This document shows, piece after piece, positions 55,901 to 63,716 of a stretch of 64,000 bases of DNA (within the stretch, counting starts at the first letter, position 1; the number at the start of each line of letters is the position of its first letter). The notes below the pieces were generated by a model. It saw only the letters and a list, made by a program, of their open reading frames with translations. It was not told the DNA's origin and made no database searches. This stretch comes from Tsuneonella deserti (GTDB lineage: Bacteria > Pseudomonadota > Alphaproteobacteria > Sphingomonadales > Sphingomonadaceae). A program made the position numbers and the translations under genes. The stretch lies in contig NZ_BMKL01000001.1 of NCBI RefSeq assembly GCF_014644315.1, positions 248,001-312,000 of the forward strand, given 5' to 3'.

Positions 55901-56993
55901 CGGCGGTGATCGATTGCCCGTCGCGGCCATAGGGTGCGTAAGTCAGCGAATGGCGCGGTTCGCGGTCGTTGGCATAAACCACGTGACAGGTGGAGCAGCC
56001 CGAATGGCGGTAATCGCCCGGCTGGTCGTTGGTGCCCATGAACCACGTCAGGGGATCGTTCAGCCGGGTCTTGTGGATGTTGAGGATCGGGATGGCGACG
56101 CGCAGGCCGGTGCCGGGACCGCGGTTCGACTGCTTGAGATCGGGCCGGCCAGGTTCGTCGAGCCGCTGGATCGATCCCGTCGGGTTGGGCAGACCGGTTT
56201 CGGCGAAGGTCGGATTGATGACCCGTCCGCCGCGCTCGAAAACGCGGAAGATATCGCCCGGCGGCGTCACCTGCCAGGTCGGAAGTGGATAGAGTTTGGC
56301 AAGCGCGCCGCGCTTCTTCTGCCGCTCGGTCAGCGTGCCGGGCGGATCCCCGGCGGAAACGATCTTCGCCGGCTCGCCCTCGCGGGTGTACGCTTCGCCG
56401 AAGATGTAGTTCTTATAGGGCACGATGCCGTTGTTGTAGGCCGCGCCGCCGAACAGCATCGCGCCGGTGCCCATGATCGAACGTTCGGCTGCCTCGATCA
56501 CCGGCATATGGCACGCCCCGCACGCCTCACGGGCGACACGGTAGTCGCTCGGGTTGACGAAGCGGACGAACTCGGGCGCCTCCCGGTTCAGCAGCGCATA
56601 GCTCTGCTTGGGATTGGCGGATGAGGGGTAGTGCCAGCTCTCCGGATAGCGGGGCAGCACGTGGGCCTTTTCGCGCGCGGCGACATAGGCGGGGTCATCG
56701 CGTGCAAGTTGCGGGTTGCCGATTACCGCCGCATCGCCCCCATGGCAATCCACACAGCCGAGCCGTACCGCGCTCGAAACATGCATCGTCGGCGCGTCGC
56801 TCGCCACATGGCAGGAAGTGCATCCATCGGACTTGGCCGCCATGTCATCGATCGACTGGCTGGCCGGCGCCGGAGCGAACACAGGATAAATGCGCGTGAC
56901 GGGCTTTTCACCCTCTGAAGCCTGCGTCGACCAGGCCATTCCCAGCGCGAGGAAAAGCGCCGCCAGCACCACGAGAAGGCGGTCGAGGCGCAT
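52998..56993 (-). CDS. Large secreted decaheme cytochrome c with C-terminal LVIVD-type beta-propeller
   Basis: 1331 residues with a signal peptide (MRLDRLLVVLAALFLALGMAWSTQA). Ten CxxCH sites have first Cys at 58, 80, 158, 333, 415, 566, 593, 712, 723 and 829. Between hemes 4 and 5 lies an acidic run with flanking His (GHEGDEDEPDEDAEDD, about 380-395). The C-terminal 400 residues are a beta-propeller with LVIVD-like repeats (GLVTVDLRDP, GVELLDVTDLRNP, GLVILDITNPRAP). The ATG overlaps the stop of the upstream beta-barrel gene (TGATG), so cytochrome and barrel are coupled, as in porin-cytochrome conduits. Probably extracellular or periplasmic face of the outer membrane; terminal acceptor unknown. 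Confidence 0.9.
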   Translation of the reverse strand: MRLDRLLVVLAALFLALGMAWSTQASEGEKPVTRIYPVFAPAPASQSIDDMAAKSDGCTSCHVASDAPTMHVSSAVRLGCVDCHGGDAAVIGNPQLARDDPAYVAAREKAHVLPRYPESWHYPSSANPKQSYALLNREAPEFVRFVNPSDYRVAREACGACHMPVIEAAERSIMGTGAMLFGGAAYNNGIVPYKNYIFGEAYTREGEPAKIVSAGDPPGTLTERQKKRGALAKLYPLPTWQVTPPGDIFRVFERGGRVINPTFAETGLPNPTGSIQRLDEPGRPDLKQSNRGPGTGLRVAIPILNIHKTRLNDPLTWFMGTNDQPGDYRHSGCSTCHVVYANDREPRHSLTYAPYGRDGQSITADPTIAEKREHGMLKTGHEGDEDEPDEDAEDDREKGHPLQHVFTRSIPTAQCMSCHMHQPNVFLNSYLGYTMWDYEADAPSMWPEQQKYPTAAEIRETEKRNPEGASPRGKWADVDFLRNVYDLNPTLKDTQFADYHGHGWNFRGVFKRDRAGNLLDAEGRIVSPDDPEKWRKEGEGKFVPPGTNPGKTVHLMDIHAEKGMQCADCHFAQDSHGNGLIYGEVANAVEIGCKDCHGTADAYPTLFTSGPAAPPRGNNLSLLRNPDGQRRFEWTYDSLGRQQLIQRSIVDPKLEWRVSLVKDSVDPGNPHFNAKAARAKLMSKTGAEDGQFAFGPGIAPENRAHRDGEMACFTCHLSWTTSCGGCHLPIEANWKTENHHYEGETTRNFATYNPQVARDDMFQLGKHMTTKGNEVAPVRSSSALVLSSTNINRERIYIQQPPISAIGFSSQAFAPHFPHTVRTTETKTCSDCHLSDKDDNNAIMAQLMLLGTNYVNFVGLNAWTGLEGGFQATRVTEWEEPQAVLGSYLHKYAYPDFYREFVDGQGRELKDWTRGKTFDANLSGETQSFERFANVVEGTGDKVGCLQLRGEYMYVAEGKGGFRVYDVASIANKGFSERITTGPFSPLGHNTRVKSKNATCMALPTNQPINPLRNTPEMRAMNQEQAFLPIYNYAAVTDAEEGLILVDVTTMADGEFRNNKLKRAVTWNPDGVLDGARHIVLAGEVAYIAAARGLVTVDLRDPLHPQLASVVPLDDARASALQFRYLWVTTRNGVELLDVTDLRNPVAVPEATVPLANARRLYLARTYAYVAAKADGLVILDITNPRAPGIYRKETFDGRMNDVEDVVVGSTNASLFAYVADGRNGMKVLQLTSPESQPNFYGFSPAPKPELIAWAKTPSPALAMSKGLDRDRAVDETGGQIAVFGRMGSRPFNRSEMEKLFLTSKGVPWKVSDTPDMDRWVPGGGPLIAAQ

Positions 56994-58849
56994 CAGTAGC
57001 TCACGATCACGTTGGCCAGCACCGAGAAGTAATTCCGGTGGCGCTCCAGGTTGTCGAACAGGTCGCGGAAGCCCTCGCCGGGCAGCAACGCGGCGGCCGA
57101 CAGACGGGCAACGATGTTCTGCGTCGCCTTGGGGCGCCAGATCGCCGCCAGCGACAGGTCCCACCCGATCGGGCGCGGGATCGAGCCTTCGTTCCGCAGT
57201 GCTTGCAACGTGGCCGTGTTCTCGAACCAGAGGTGATTTGCATTTGCCGACAGCCTGAACTCGGGGGTCAGGTCGAAATCGCCGCCAGCTCCCGCGAGCA
57301 TCAGGCCCGGGTTGTTGAAGTTCGACTGGCCCTGTTCTTTCGAGGAGCGCAGCGAATTGAGGATCCCGTTGCGACCGTTCAGGAACACTGCGCGCCCACC
57401 GCCGGCGAACGGGATCGACTGACGGATCCAGTAGCTGGTGTCCGCTCCGGCGAAGACCGGGTTCTCGAACACCGCGTCGTAGCCGGTTTCGGTGTCGTCG
57501 TAGGGATCATTGTCGCCGCTCGCCCACGCACCCGACAGGCGCAGGCGCATCCAGTCATGATCGTAGCTCGCCTCCAGGGCAGCGAAGAATGCGCGGATTT
57601 CTGCCGTGCGGCTGGTGAAGAAGCTATAGCGGTCCTGACCGAACGCGCCGTAGGCGCTGCCGGTCAGGTTTATGCGCCCAATCCGCCCGTCGGCATTGTA
57701 GCCGACATAGACCACGTCGTAATTGCGCGGGCGCAGATCGCCGAGCAGCGCGGGCCGCGCGGGAAAGCCGTTATCGTCGATTTTGAACTCGTCGCCCTCG
57801 CGGTTCATGTTGTAGGCGACGGTCACCTGGCTCGTCAGCGCTGGGATCAGGAAATCCTGGCGATACACGTTCGCGATCAACAGGAAATCGTCCCGCGGGC
57901 GCTGAAGCACCGCATTGAGGCCCGAATTGGTATCCTTCTCCAGCCGCCAGAACGCCGCAAGGTTGTACTGGAACCGGTTGCCGTCGCGGTTGCCGAACAG
58001 CCGGATGCCGAGCTGCTGGTCGTTGAACAGGAAGCCGCGAAAATCGGCCTGGAATGGTTGGATGCCGACGCGGATGGAGTCGAAATCGTAGCGGTCGGAA
58101 ACGTTGCGGATGTGATAGTCGATGAAGGCTTCCTGCACCCCGACAAAGTGATCGAACCGGTGGCTCGGTGCGCTCGGCTCCACCAGAAGTATGCGACGTT
58201 CGGGCACGTTGGCGTAGTTGAGGTTGAACGCCAGCGTGACGCGGTATTCGATCTCGGGCGGCTTGAACGCGGTCGACCCCTTGGTCAGCGCCGCGCCGAG
58301 CAGGAATGTCTGGGACAGGACGTAGCTTGCGTCCTTGCCGAATATATCGAGGCTGTCGGGACGCTCGGTGGTCTGGACGCCGACGGGAATGGGGAAGGTG
58401 CGCGGCTCAATCACCGTGTCGCTGACGAGGCTGCCCGAGAAGAACCAGTCGTCGCCAGTGATCAAGGGCCATTTGTCGGCCTTCAGTGGCCGGTCGCCCT
58501 TGAGCGTGTTCTGGTTGTAAGGATCGAACCACCGCTCCTTCACGACGCCCAGGGTTTCGATCAGGCGCCAGCGATCCGGCAGTGGGATCTGGTCGGTTGG
58601 AAAAGCCTCGGGCGGGGGCGCACGGACCGCGCCCGGATTGTTCTGCGTGACCCGGCCGGGCAGCGGACCCTCGTAGCCGGGGCGCCTGCGCCCTTCGATG
58701 GAATCGTTGTCGACCGGAGGTGGCCCCTGGTCGTCATCGTCAGCCGCTGGCGGGACGGATTGCGCGGGGCCAGGCTCGACCTGGGTGGCTGGCGGGTTCG
58801 CCTGCATCGCGAACGCCAGGGCGGGCAGAAACGTCAACGCTGCAGCCAT
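56993..58849 (-). CDS. Outer-membrane beta-barrel protein coupled to the decaheme cytochrome
   Basis: 618 residues. Signal peptide (MAAALTFLPALAFAMQ), a Pro/Asp-rich linker (ADDDDQGPPPVDNDSIEG), then many alternating amphipathic strands (YRVTLAFNLNYANVPERR, FQYNLAAFWRLEKD, LSGAWASGDNDPYDD) ending NYFSVLANVIVSY with a C-terminal aromatic, all typical of outer-membrane barrels. ATG 58849 has a GGAGGGGAGA site. I do not recognise a named porin family; it may be distantly alginate-export- or MtrB-like. It precedes and overlaps the decaheme gene, so a barrel-plus-multiheme complex is the natural inference. Confidence 0.82.
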   Translation of the reverse strand: MAAALTFLPALAFAMQANPPATQVEPGPAQSVPPAADDDDQGPPPVDNDSIEGRRRPGYEGPLPGRVTQNNPGAVRAPPPEAFPTDQIPLPDRWRLIETLGVVKERWFDPYNQNTLKGDRPLKADKWPLITGDDWFFSGSLVSDTVIEPRTFPIPVGVQTTERPDSLDIFGKDASYVLSQTFLLGAALTKGSTAFKPPEIEYRVTLAFNLNYANVPERRILLVEPSAPSHRFDHFVGVQEAFIDYHIRNVSDRYDFDSIRVGIQPFQADFRGFLFNDQQLGIRLFGNRDGNRFQYNLAAFWRLEKDTNSGLNAVLQRPRDDFLLIANVYRQDFLIPALTSQVTVAYNMNREGDEFKIDDNGFPARPALLGDLRPRNYDVVYVGYNADGRIGRINLTGSAYGAFGQDRYSFFTSRTAEIRAFFAALEASYDHDWMRLRLSGAWASGDNDPYDDTETGYDAVFENPVFAGADTSYWIRQSIPFAGGGRAVFLNGRNGILNSLRSSKEQGQSNFNNPGLMLAGAGGDFDLTPEFRLSANANHLWFENTATLQALRNEGSIPRPIGWDLSLAAIWRPKATQNIVARLSAAALLPGEGFRDLFDNLERHRNYFSVLANVIVSY

Positions 58850-58947
58850 GCCCGTTCTCCCCTCCCGATACGAAAAATGCGGAAGAATGGCGCCGAAAGC
58901 AATTGCCAACTTGCGTATTCCTCCGGTTGCGCAAGAATAGCCGAAAA

Positions 58948-58968
58948 GCAGGTCGCAGGTCGCAGGTC
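58948..58968. repeat. Triple 7-bp tandem repeat GCAGGTC
   Basis: Three perfect copies at 58948-58954, 58955-58961 and 58962-58968 in the 143-base gap between the divergent beta-barrel and DUF4331 genes, 25 nt before the DUF4331 ATG. It may be a regulator-binding array or slippage product; each copy spans less than one helical turn. Confidence 0.6.
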
Positions 58969-58992
58969 GGAGTCGTCGGGGGAGGCGATTGC

Positions 58993-59658
58993 ATGCGAAC
59001 TTTGATCGGTTGGTTGGTCGGAGCAGGCGTCCTTGCGATGCTCGCGGCGCTTGGACTGCTCGTGAGCGGGGCAGCGAACCATGCCGCCGACCACCTCGAT
59101 CCACCGGGCCGCACCGATCCTGCGATAGATAGCACTCCCGACGTTCCAGCCGATATCGCCGACGTGTTCGCGTGGTACGGGCCTGACACTGTCAAACTGG
59201 CGCTGACCTTTGCCGGTCCCAGTGTGGGGAGCCAGCCGGCGGTTTACGATCGCGACGTGCTTTACAAGGTTCTGGTTTCCACCGCGCCGCCCGATGACAC
59301 GCCGGAAATCGTCATCCGCACGCGCTTCGGTGCCGGCACCCGTCCCAACGAGTACGGAGTCCGCTTCGAAGGCGTTCCGGGAGTGACCGGATCGATCGAA
59401 GGGCCGGTCGAAACGACGCTGGAGAAAGACGGGGTCAAGGCACGCGCAGGGCTGTTCGACGACCCATTCTACTTCGATCTGCGCGGGTTTCGGGAGACCC
59501 GGTCGACCGGGTCCATCCGTTTCAACAACCAGCGCGATTTCTTCGCCGGGCAGAACGATACCGGATTCATCCTGGAGATCCCGCGCAGTCGTTTCGCTGG
59601 GGGCAATGGCACGATCAACGTCTGGGCCACTACCGCCCGGTTCGGGGGGCAGAAGTGA
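58993..59658 (+). CDS. DUF4331-family secreted or membrane-anchored protein (first of pair)
   Basis: 221 residues with an N-terminal hydrophobic helix (LIGWLVGAGVLAMLAALGLLVSG) serving as signal or anchor. The body matches DUF4331: NHAADHLDPPGRTDPAIDSTPDVPADIADVFAWYGPDTVKLALTFAGP, then GFRETRSTGSIRFNNQRDFFAGQNDTGFILEIP. DUF4331 proteins have no established function. A GGGGGAGG site is about 8 nt before ATG 58993. TGATG overlap with the next gene shows coupling. It is shorter than typical single-chain members, and the second part is encoded by the following gene. Confidence 0.8.
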   Translation: MRTLIGWLVGAGVLAMLAALGLLVSGAANHAADHLDPPGRTDPAIDSTPDVPADIADVFAWYGPDTVKLALTFAGPSVGSQPAVYDRDVLYKVLVSTAPPDDTPEIVIRTRFGAGTRPNEYGVRFEGVPGVTGSIEGPVETTLEKDGVKARAGLFDDPFYFDLRGFRETRSTGSIRFNNQRDFFAGQNDTGFILEIPRSRFAGGNGTINVWATTARFGGQK

Positions 59659-60365
59659 TGCGCATGCTTCATCCCATGGCCGCCATCTCGGCTCTCTCGC
59701 TGCTCGCCTCCTGCGGAGGTGGCGGCAGTCCCGCTCCCACCGCGACCCCTTCGCCGACGCCCAGTCCGGGAAGCACCGGCGGGGGAGGGCAGACCGCCTT
59801 CAGCTACGACGTCGAGCCGTGCTACACCCAGGTCGTCCCGAACACGGGCGGGAAGACGGTGCGCCAGATGATCGTGCCCGATACTTTGAAGCTCAACATG
59901 GCGCTTCCATCCGGCTTTCCCAACGGCCGCGATCTGGATGATGCAGTGATCGACATCAGTCTGGCATTCCTTTTCCTCGACCTGACCGAAAGCGGACAAA
60001 GCCTGAGGACTTTCGCCAACCTGCCTCTCAATCCGGGCGGAAACGACAGGCCGCTCCTGGCCGATTTCCCATATTTCGCGCCTGCCAACGGCTCGCCTGT
60101 GCTCGCCGCGACCACTGGCACCAGCTTCAACTTCCGAAGCGATCCCGATACCGCTTACGTGCAGGTGGATCGCATGGGGATGCCGGCGATCGCCACTGCG
60201 CTGATCGGCTCTTCACTCAAAGATCCCTATAACGACGCGAACCCGACGGCCGATGTCGCTGGCACTTTCCGGGCCGACGAAACGGCCCAGCTCACCAACC
60301 TGATGAACGCCATCGGTGATGACCTGACCAGCATTCAGCTCGATATTTGCGCGAAGCGAATATGA
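59658..60365 (+). CDS. DUF4331-like lipoprotein (second of pair)
   Basis: 235 residues with a lipoprotein signal (MAAISALSLLASC), a low-complexity Pro/Ser/Thr/Gly linker, then NGRDLDDAVIDISLAFLFLDL and VQVDRMGMPAIATALIGSSLKDPYNDANP, segments found in the C-terminal part of DUF4331 proteins. Together with the preceding gene it seems to make up a split DUF4331. Start ATG 59658 overlaps the previous stop; its own stop overlaps the next gene (ATGA). Periplasmic or outer-membrane lipoprotein by inference. Function unknown. Confidence 0.75.
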   Translation: MRMLHPMAAISALSLLASCGGGGSPAPTATPSPTPSPGSTGGGGQTAFSYDVEPCYTQVVPNTGGKTVRQMIVPDTLKLNMALPSGFPNGRDLDDAVIDISLAFLFLDLTESGQSLRTFANLPLNPGGNDRPLLADFPYFAPANGSPVLAATTGTSFNFRSDPDTAYVQVDRMGMPAIATALIGSSLKDPYNDANPTADVAGTFRADETAQLTNLMNAIGDDLTSIQLDICAKRI

Positions 60366-61729
60366 CCGGCGTCGCGCTGGAGCGGAGCACGGAGGCGCGT
60401 CGAACGACGGGCGCGGCGAGCGTTGTCCTGGCAGCTGTGCTTGCGGTCGGGGCGGTCGCCCTCGCCGACAGGCAGCAACGTTTTGCGACGGACCCCGTGG
60501 CTAGCGCGCTCAACCCGGCGACGCTGGTACCCGGCTATGGCCCAGCCAATTTTGACGCCGCGCTCGCCGCCGCCGAGCGCAAGGTCGCGGCCAAGCGCGA
60601 GTTGCTCGCACAAGAGCCCGATGACTGGCTGCGGATTGAAGGCGTCGCCCGCGCCCTGCTGCAGCGGGCCCGCCTGACCGCCAGCGCGCCGGACATGGCG
60701 GAGGCGAACCGCCTGCTCGAGCGGGGGATGGAGCTTGCGCCCTGGCCCGCGGGTCCCGTGCTGTCGCGCGCCGGCGCCGCGCTGACGGTGCACGATCTTG
60801 CCGAGGCGGAGCAAACGCTCGACCGTTTCGACGCGGCGGTGGTCCTCGCTGCGGCAAGCGAGGCGGCCGAGGAGCGGGGAATCCGGTGCGAGATCGCCTA
60901 TGAACGAGGAGCTTTCGCGCAGGCGCGGGAGTTGTGTGGAACAGGGGGCGATCTCAGCGTCGGTCTTCGCCGTGCAAACCTGGCACTTGGCTCCGGCGAT
61001 CCCGCGACGGCGGCGGCGATCGTCGAGGCCGCGTTGCGCCAGCCGCGGCAAACCCCGCTGCAGCTCGCCAACTTGATGCTCCAGCGCACGGCCATCGCGC
61101 TCGCGGCAGGTGAGTGGGAAAATGCGGGCCGCTGGGCGAGGGCGGCCGAACAGGTTTTTCCCGGCTATTGGCTGGCGCAAGCATATGTCGCGCAGAGCCG
61201 TGCGCTGGAGGGCGACACGGCCGGTGCGGAAGCCGCCTACCGCCAAATCGCCGGGCGCACCGGCAATCCCGATGTGCACGGAGCCCTGGTGGTGCTCGCC
61301 GAGGCACGCGGGGACGGGGCCGCCGCGCGGCATTATCTCCAGCAGGCGGGGAAGGGTTGGGCGGAGCGGGTCAGCCTCCTGCCGCAGACTTACGCCAACC
61401 ACTACGCCGAGTACCAGGCGCTGACCGGAAATGTCGCGGGGGCACTGCGCACCGCTGAGGCCGACTATGCGCGGCGCCCGTTCCTGCCGGTGATGACCGA
61501 CTACGTTTTCGTCCTCGGCAAGGCGGAGCAGTGGGGGCGGATTGTCGAGGTGGTCCGCCGGGGGGAGCTTGCCGGGTACCGTTCCGCTACCCTCAAGCTG
61601 GCCGCAGCGCATGCGCTGGCGCAGCTTGGGAGGCCCGGCGACGCCGCCCGGATGCGCGCGGCAGGGCTGCGGATGAACCCGCGGGTCGAGGACCCGCGAC
61701 AGGCGTTCGTTCATTTTCGTCAGGATTGA
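60362..61729 (+). CDS. TPR-repeat protein with N-terminal membrane anchor
   Basis: 455 residues; one hydrophobic helix (AASVVLAAVLAVGAVALA) near residue 25, then helical TPR-like repeats over most of the chain (MAEANRLLERGMELAPWPAGPVL, WARAAEQVFPGYWLAQAYVAQ, NPDVHGALVVLAEARGD). Two Cys in CEIAYERGAFAQARELC could form a disulfide. Such proteins usually scaffold complexes. Coupled by ATGA overlap to the DUF4331-like lipoprotein gene, so it may assemble that system. No enzymatic domain seen. Confidence 0.75.
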   Translation: MTGVALERSTEARRTTGAASVVLAAVLAVGAVALADRQQRFATDPVASALNPATLVPGYGPANFDAALAAAERKVAAKRELLAQEPDDWLRIEGVARALLQRARLTASAPDMAEANRLLERGMELAPWPAGPVLSRAGAALTVHDLAEAEQTLDRFDAAVVLAAASEAAEERGIRCEIAYERGAFAQARELCGTGGDLSVGLRRANLALGSGDPATAAAIVEAALRQPRQTPLQLANLMLQRTAIALAAGEWENAGRWARAAEQVFPGYWLAQAYVAQSRALEGDTAGAEAAYRQIAGRTGNPDVHGALVVLAEARGDGAAARHYLQQAGKGWAERVSLLPQTYANHYAEYQALTGNVAGALRTAEADYARRPFLPVMTDYVFVLGKAEQWGRIVEVVRRGELAGYRSATLKLAAAHALAQLGRPGDAARMRAAGLRMNPRVEDPRQAFVHFRQD

Positions 61730-61733
61730 GCGC

Positions 61734-63716
61734 TTAGTTGCCCTGACAGACGTTTTGCTCCCCGGAATCGAGGAACGGCGCGAACGGACAATTGACGTAT
61801 CGCAGACGCACGCCAGCGCCGACCGGAATCACTATCCTGTCCGCCCGGATATCGACCGGGGCATTGCCGTTTGATCCGGCGCGTTCGCCGCCGTTGTGCG
61901 CGCCCAGGAAGCTGATCATGTCGTCCTGGTCGATCCCGTCGCCGGATACCCCGATTGCTCCGACGAGCGTGTTGCCCCGATAGATCGGCACCGCGCCGGA
62001 GAAGATCTGCATCCCGTTGGCCAGTCGCTTCTGTCCGTTCGGCGCAGCCGGGATCTGGGTGCATTGCTGCGGGGTGTCCGTGAAAGGCGCGCCCTGCACG
62101 AACAAGGCGTGCTGCAGAAGGTTCGACTTCACCAGTGCGATCTGCAGGCCGGTCGCAAACGGATTGAAGTCTTCGATGGGACGGGAGAACGGTCCTTCCG
62201 GCTGCGCCGCCTCGCCATCGGGGAAGTGCGGACGGGATATATTGCCGATCGAGCGGGCCGCAAACGCGGTCTTGCCCGTGAACGCCGCGGGATCGTTGAA
62301 GAACACCCGCGCGCGCTGGAGGAACTGCGGCACCTCCGCATCGGGATCGTCGAGCAGTTGCTGAGCCGCGACCGGATTGGAGAAGAACGCTACCGTGCGC
62401 GCCTTTTGCAGAGAGACGTCGGTGCCGAAGATCGGTGCATCGGGCGCGCGGACGATGCCGAGCACGGTGCCGTAAGTATCGACCATGCTGATGGTCACTT
62501 CCGCCCGGCTGTCGAGCGGACGGCGGATCTGCGCGCGCGCGCGGCTCATCACGCGGTAGGCTTCCTCCAGCACCGCGCGGGACTCGGCCGCAGAAAGGGC
62601 CTGGCCGACCGCGGCGCCGTCGGTTCCTCCGCGGATCGGGTAGCGGTTGGCGCCGCTTCCGTTGGAAAGAACGAATGCATCGGGGAACGGGAATTCTGTG
62701 CCGAGCGCCCGTCGATAACCGCTCGCCTCGCTGCCGTAGGGCGTGCCCGGAATGATCGATCCATTGGAGTAGCCGGTAACCGCCACCAGCAGGCCGATCG
62801 AACCGTTGATGGCGCCGAAATCGTTCTTCAGCGGCGACAGGTCCGCCGGGCGCATGTCGGAAAAGCGCAGGCTCGTGCCGTCGACGGTGATCTTGTCGGC
62901 GGTGATCGCATCGGGCGGTGCGAAGCCTTGGATACCCGCAAGCGCGATCGCTTCCTCGTCGTCCACCCCGAGGTCGGTGACGTTGCTGTCGAAGGCATAA
63001 TCGCCGTCCGCCATCACGCCAATCCCGCCGACCAGCACGCCGTTTTTGTAGAGCGGGAAGCCGCCGGGATCGGCGGCGAGGCCCAGCGGGGAACGCTTGG
63101 GACCGATGAATGACCGGGCGCCACCGGCTCCAAAGCGCGTGTTGAGGTCCGAACACGGCAACTGGCTGAATTGCACGCCGGAAAGCGGACCGCTTTCCAG
63201 GCCAACGGTGCCGGGCGAGGGCGGGAAGTTGGCCTGCACGATCATGCTCGCCGTGCGGGTCGAGAATGCGTTGCCGCCGCTCGACAGGTATGCGCCTGTC
63301 AGTGCTTTGGAGATGGCGCCGATGGTCGACACGACCTCCAGCCCTTGCGCATCGACATCGGAATCGTTGAGTACGCCGGTCGCGGTCAGCCGGCTGGTGA
63401 GCATCTTGCCGCGCGCGCCGTTCATCACGAACACGCCGAGCACGTTGCCGACCCGGTCGGTAACCGCAACGACCGCGGGCAGCTTGCGCGCCTGCGCCTC
63501 GCCCACTGCCTGCGCTATCACGCGCTGGACATCGCCCGTGGTCAGTGCCTCCTGCGCGGGTATGGCATAGACCGCGCCGGGCGTCGGCGACGGGGACGGA
63601 GCCGGGGTGGGCGAGCCGCCGCCACCGGCTCCGCCGGAACTGGTGCCGCCCCCGCCGCCGCAAGAGGCAAGCAGAAGGGCGATGGTCAGCCCGGCGATCC
63701 GGGGATTCGCTCTCAT
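61734..63716 (-). CDS. Lipoprotein with two GlcG/HbpS-like heme-binding domains
   Basis: 660 residues with a lipoprotein signal (IALLLASC, Cys about 19), a Gly/Ser/Pro linker, and two domains with the GlcG/HbpS pattern: VVAVTDRVGNVLGVFVMNGARG (about 80-105) through the first half, and ISMVDTYGTVLGIVRAPDAP through the second; GAVPIYRGNTLVGAIGVSGDGIDQDD is the family's C-terminal turn. Known HbpS proteins bind heme and can take part in redox sensing. Near-identical architecture is rare as a tandem. Its ATG overlaps the stop of an upstream gene that leaves the window. Convergent with the TPR gene, 4 nt between stops. Confidence 0.8.
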   Translation of the reverse strand: MRANPRIAGLTIALLLASCGGGGGTSSGGAGGGGSPTPAPSPSPTPGAVYAIPAQEALTTGDVQRVIAQAVGEAQARKLPAVVAVTDRVGNVLGVFVMNGARGKMLTSRLTATGVLNDSDVDAQGLEVVSTIGAISKALTGAYLSSGGNAFSTRTASMIVQANFPPSPGTVGLESGPLSGVQFSQLPCSDLNTRFGAGGARSFIGPKRSPLGLAADPGGFPLYKNGVLVGGIGVMADGDYAFDSNVTDLGVDDEEAIALAGIQGFAPPDAITADKITVDGTSLRFSDMRPADLSPLKNDFGAINGSIGLLVAVTGYSNGSIIPGTPYGSEASGYRRALGTEFPFPDAFVLSNGSGANRYPIRGGTDGAAVGQALSAAESRAVLEEAYRVMSRARAQIRRPLDSRAEVTISMVDTYGTVLGIVRAPDAPIFGTDVSLQKARTVAFFSNPVAAQQLLDDPDAEVPQFLQRARVFFNDPAAFTGKTAFAARSIGNISRPHFPDGEAAQPEGPFSRPIEDFNPFATGLQIALVKSNLLQHALFVQGAPFTDTPQQCTQIPAAPNGQKRLANGMQIFSGAVPIYRGNTLVGAIGVSGDGIDQDDMISFLGAHNGGERAGSNGNAPVDIRADRIVIPVGAGVRLRYVNCPFAPFLDSGEQNVCQGN

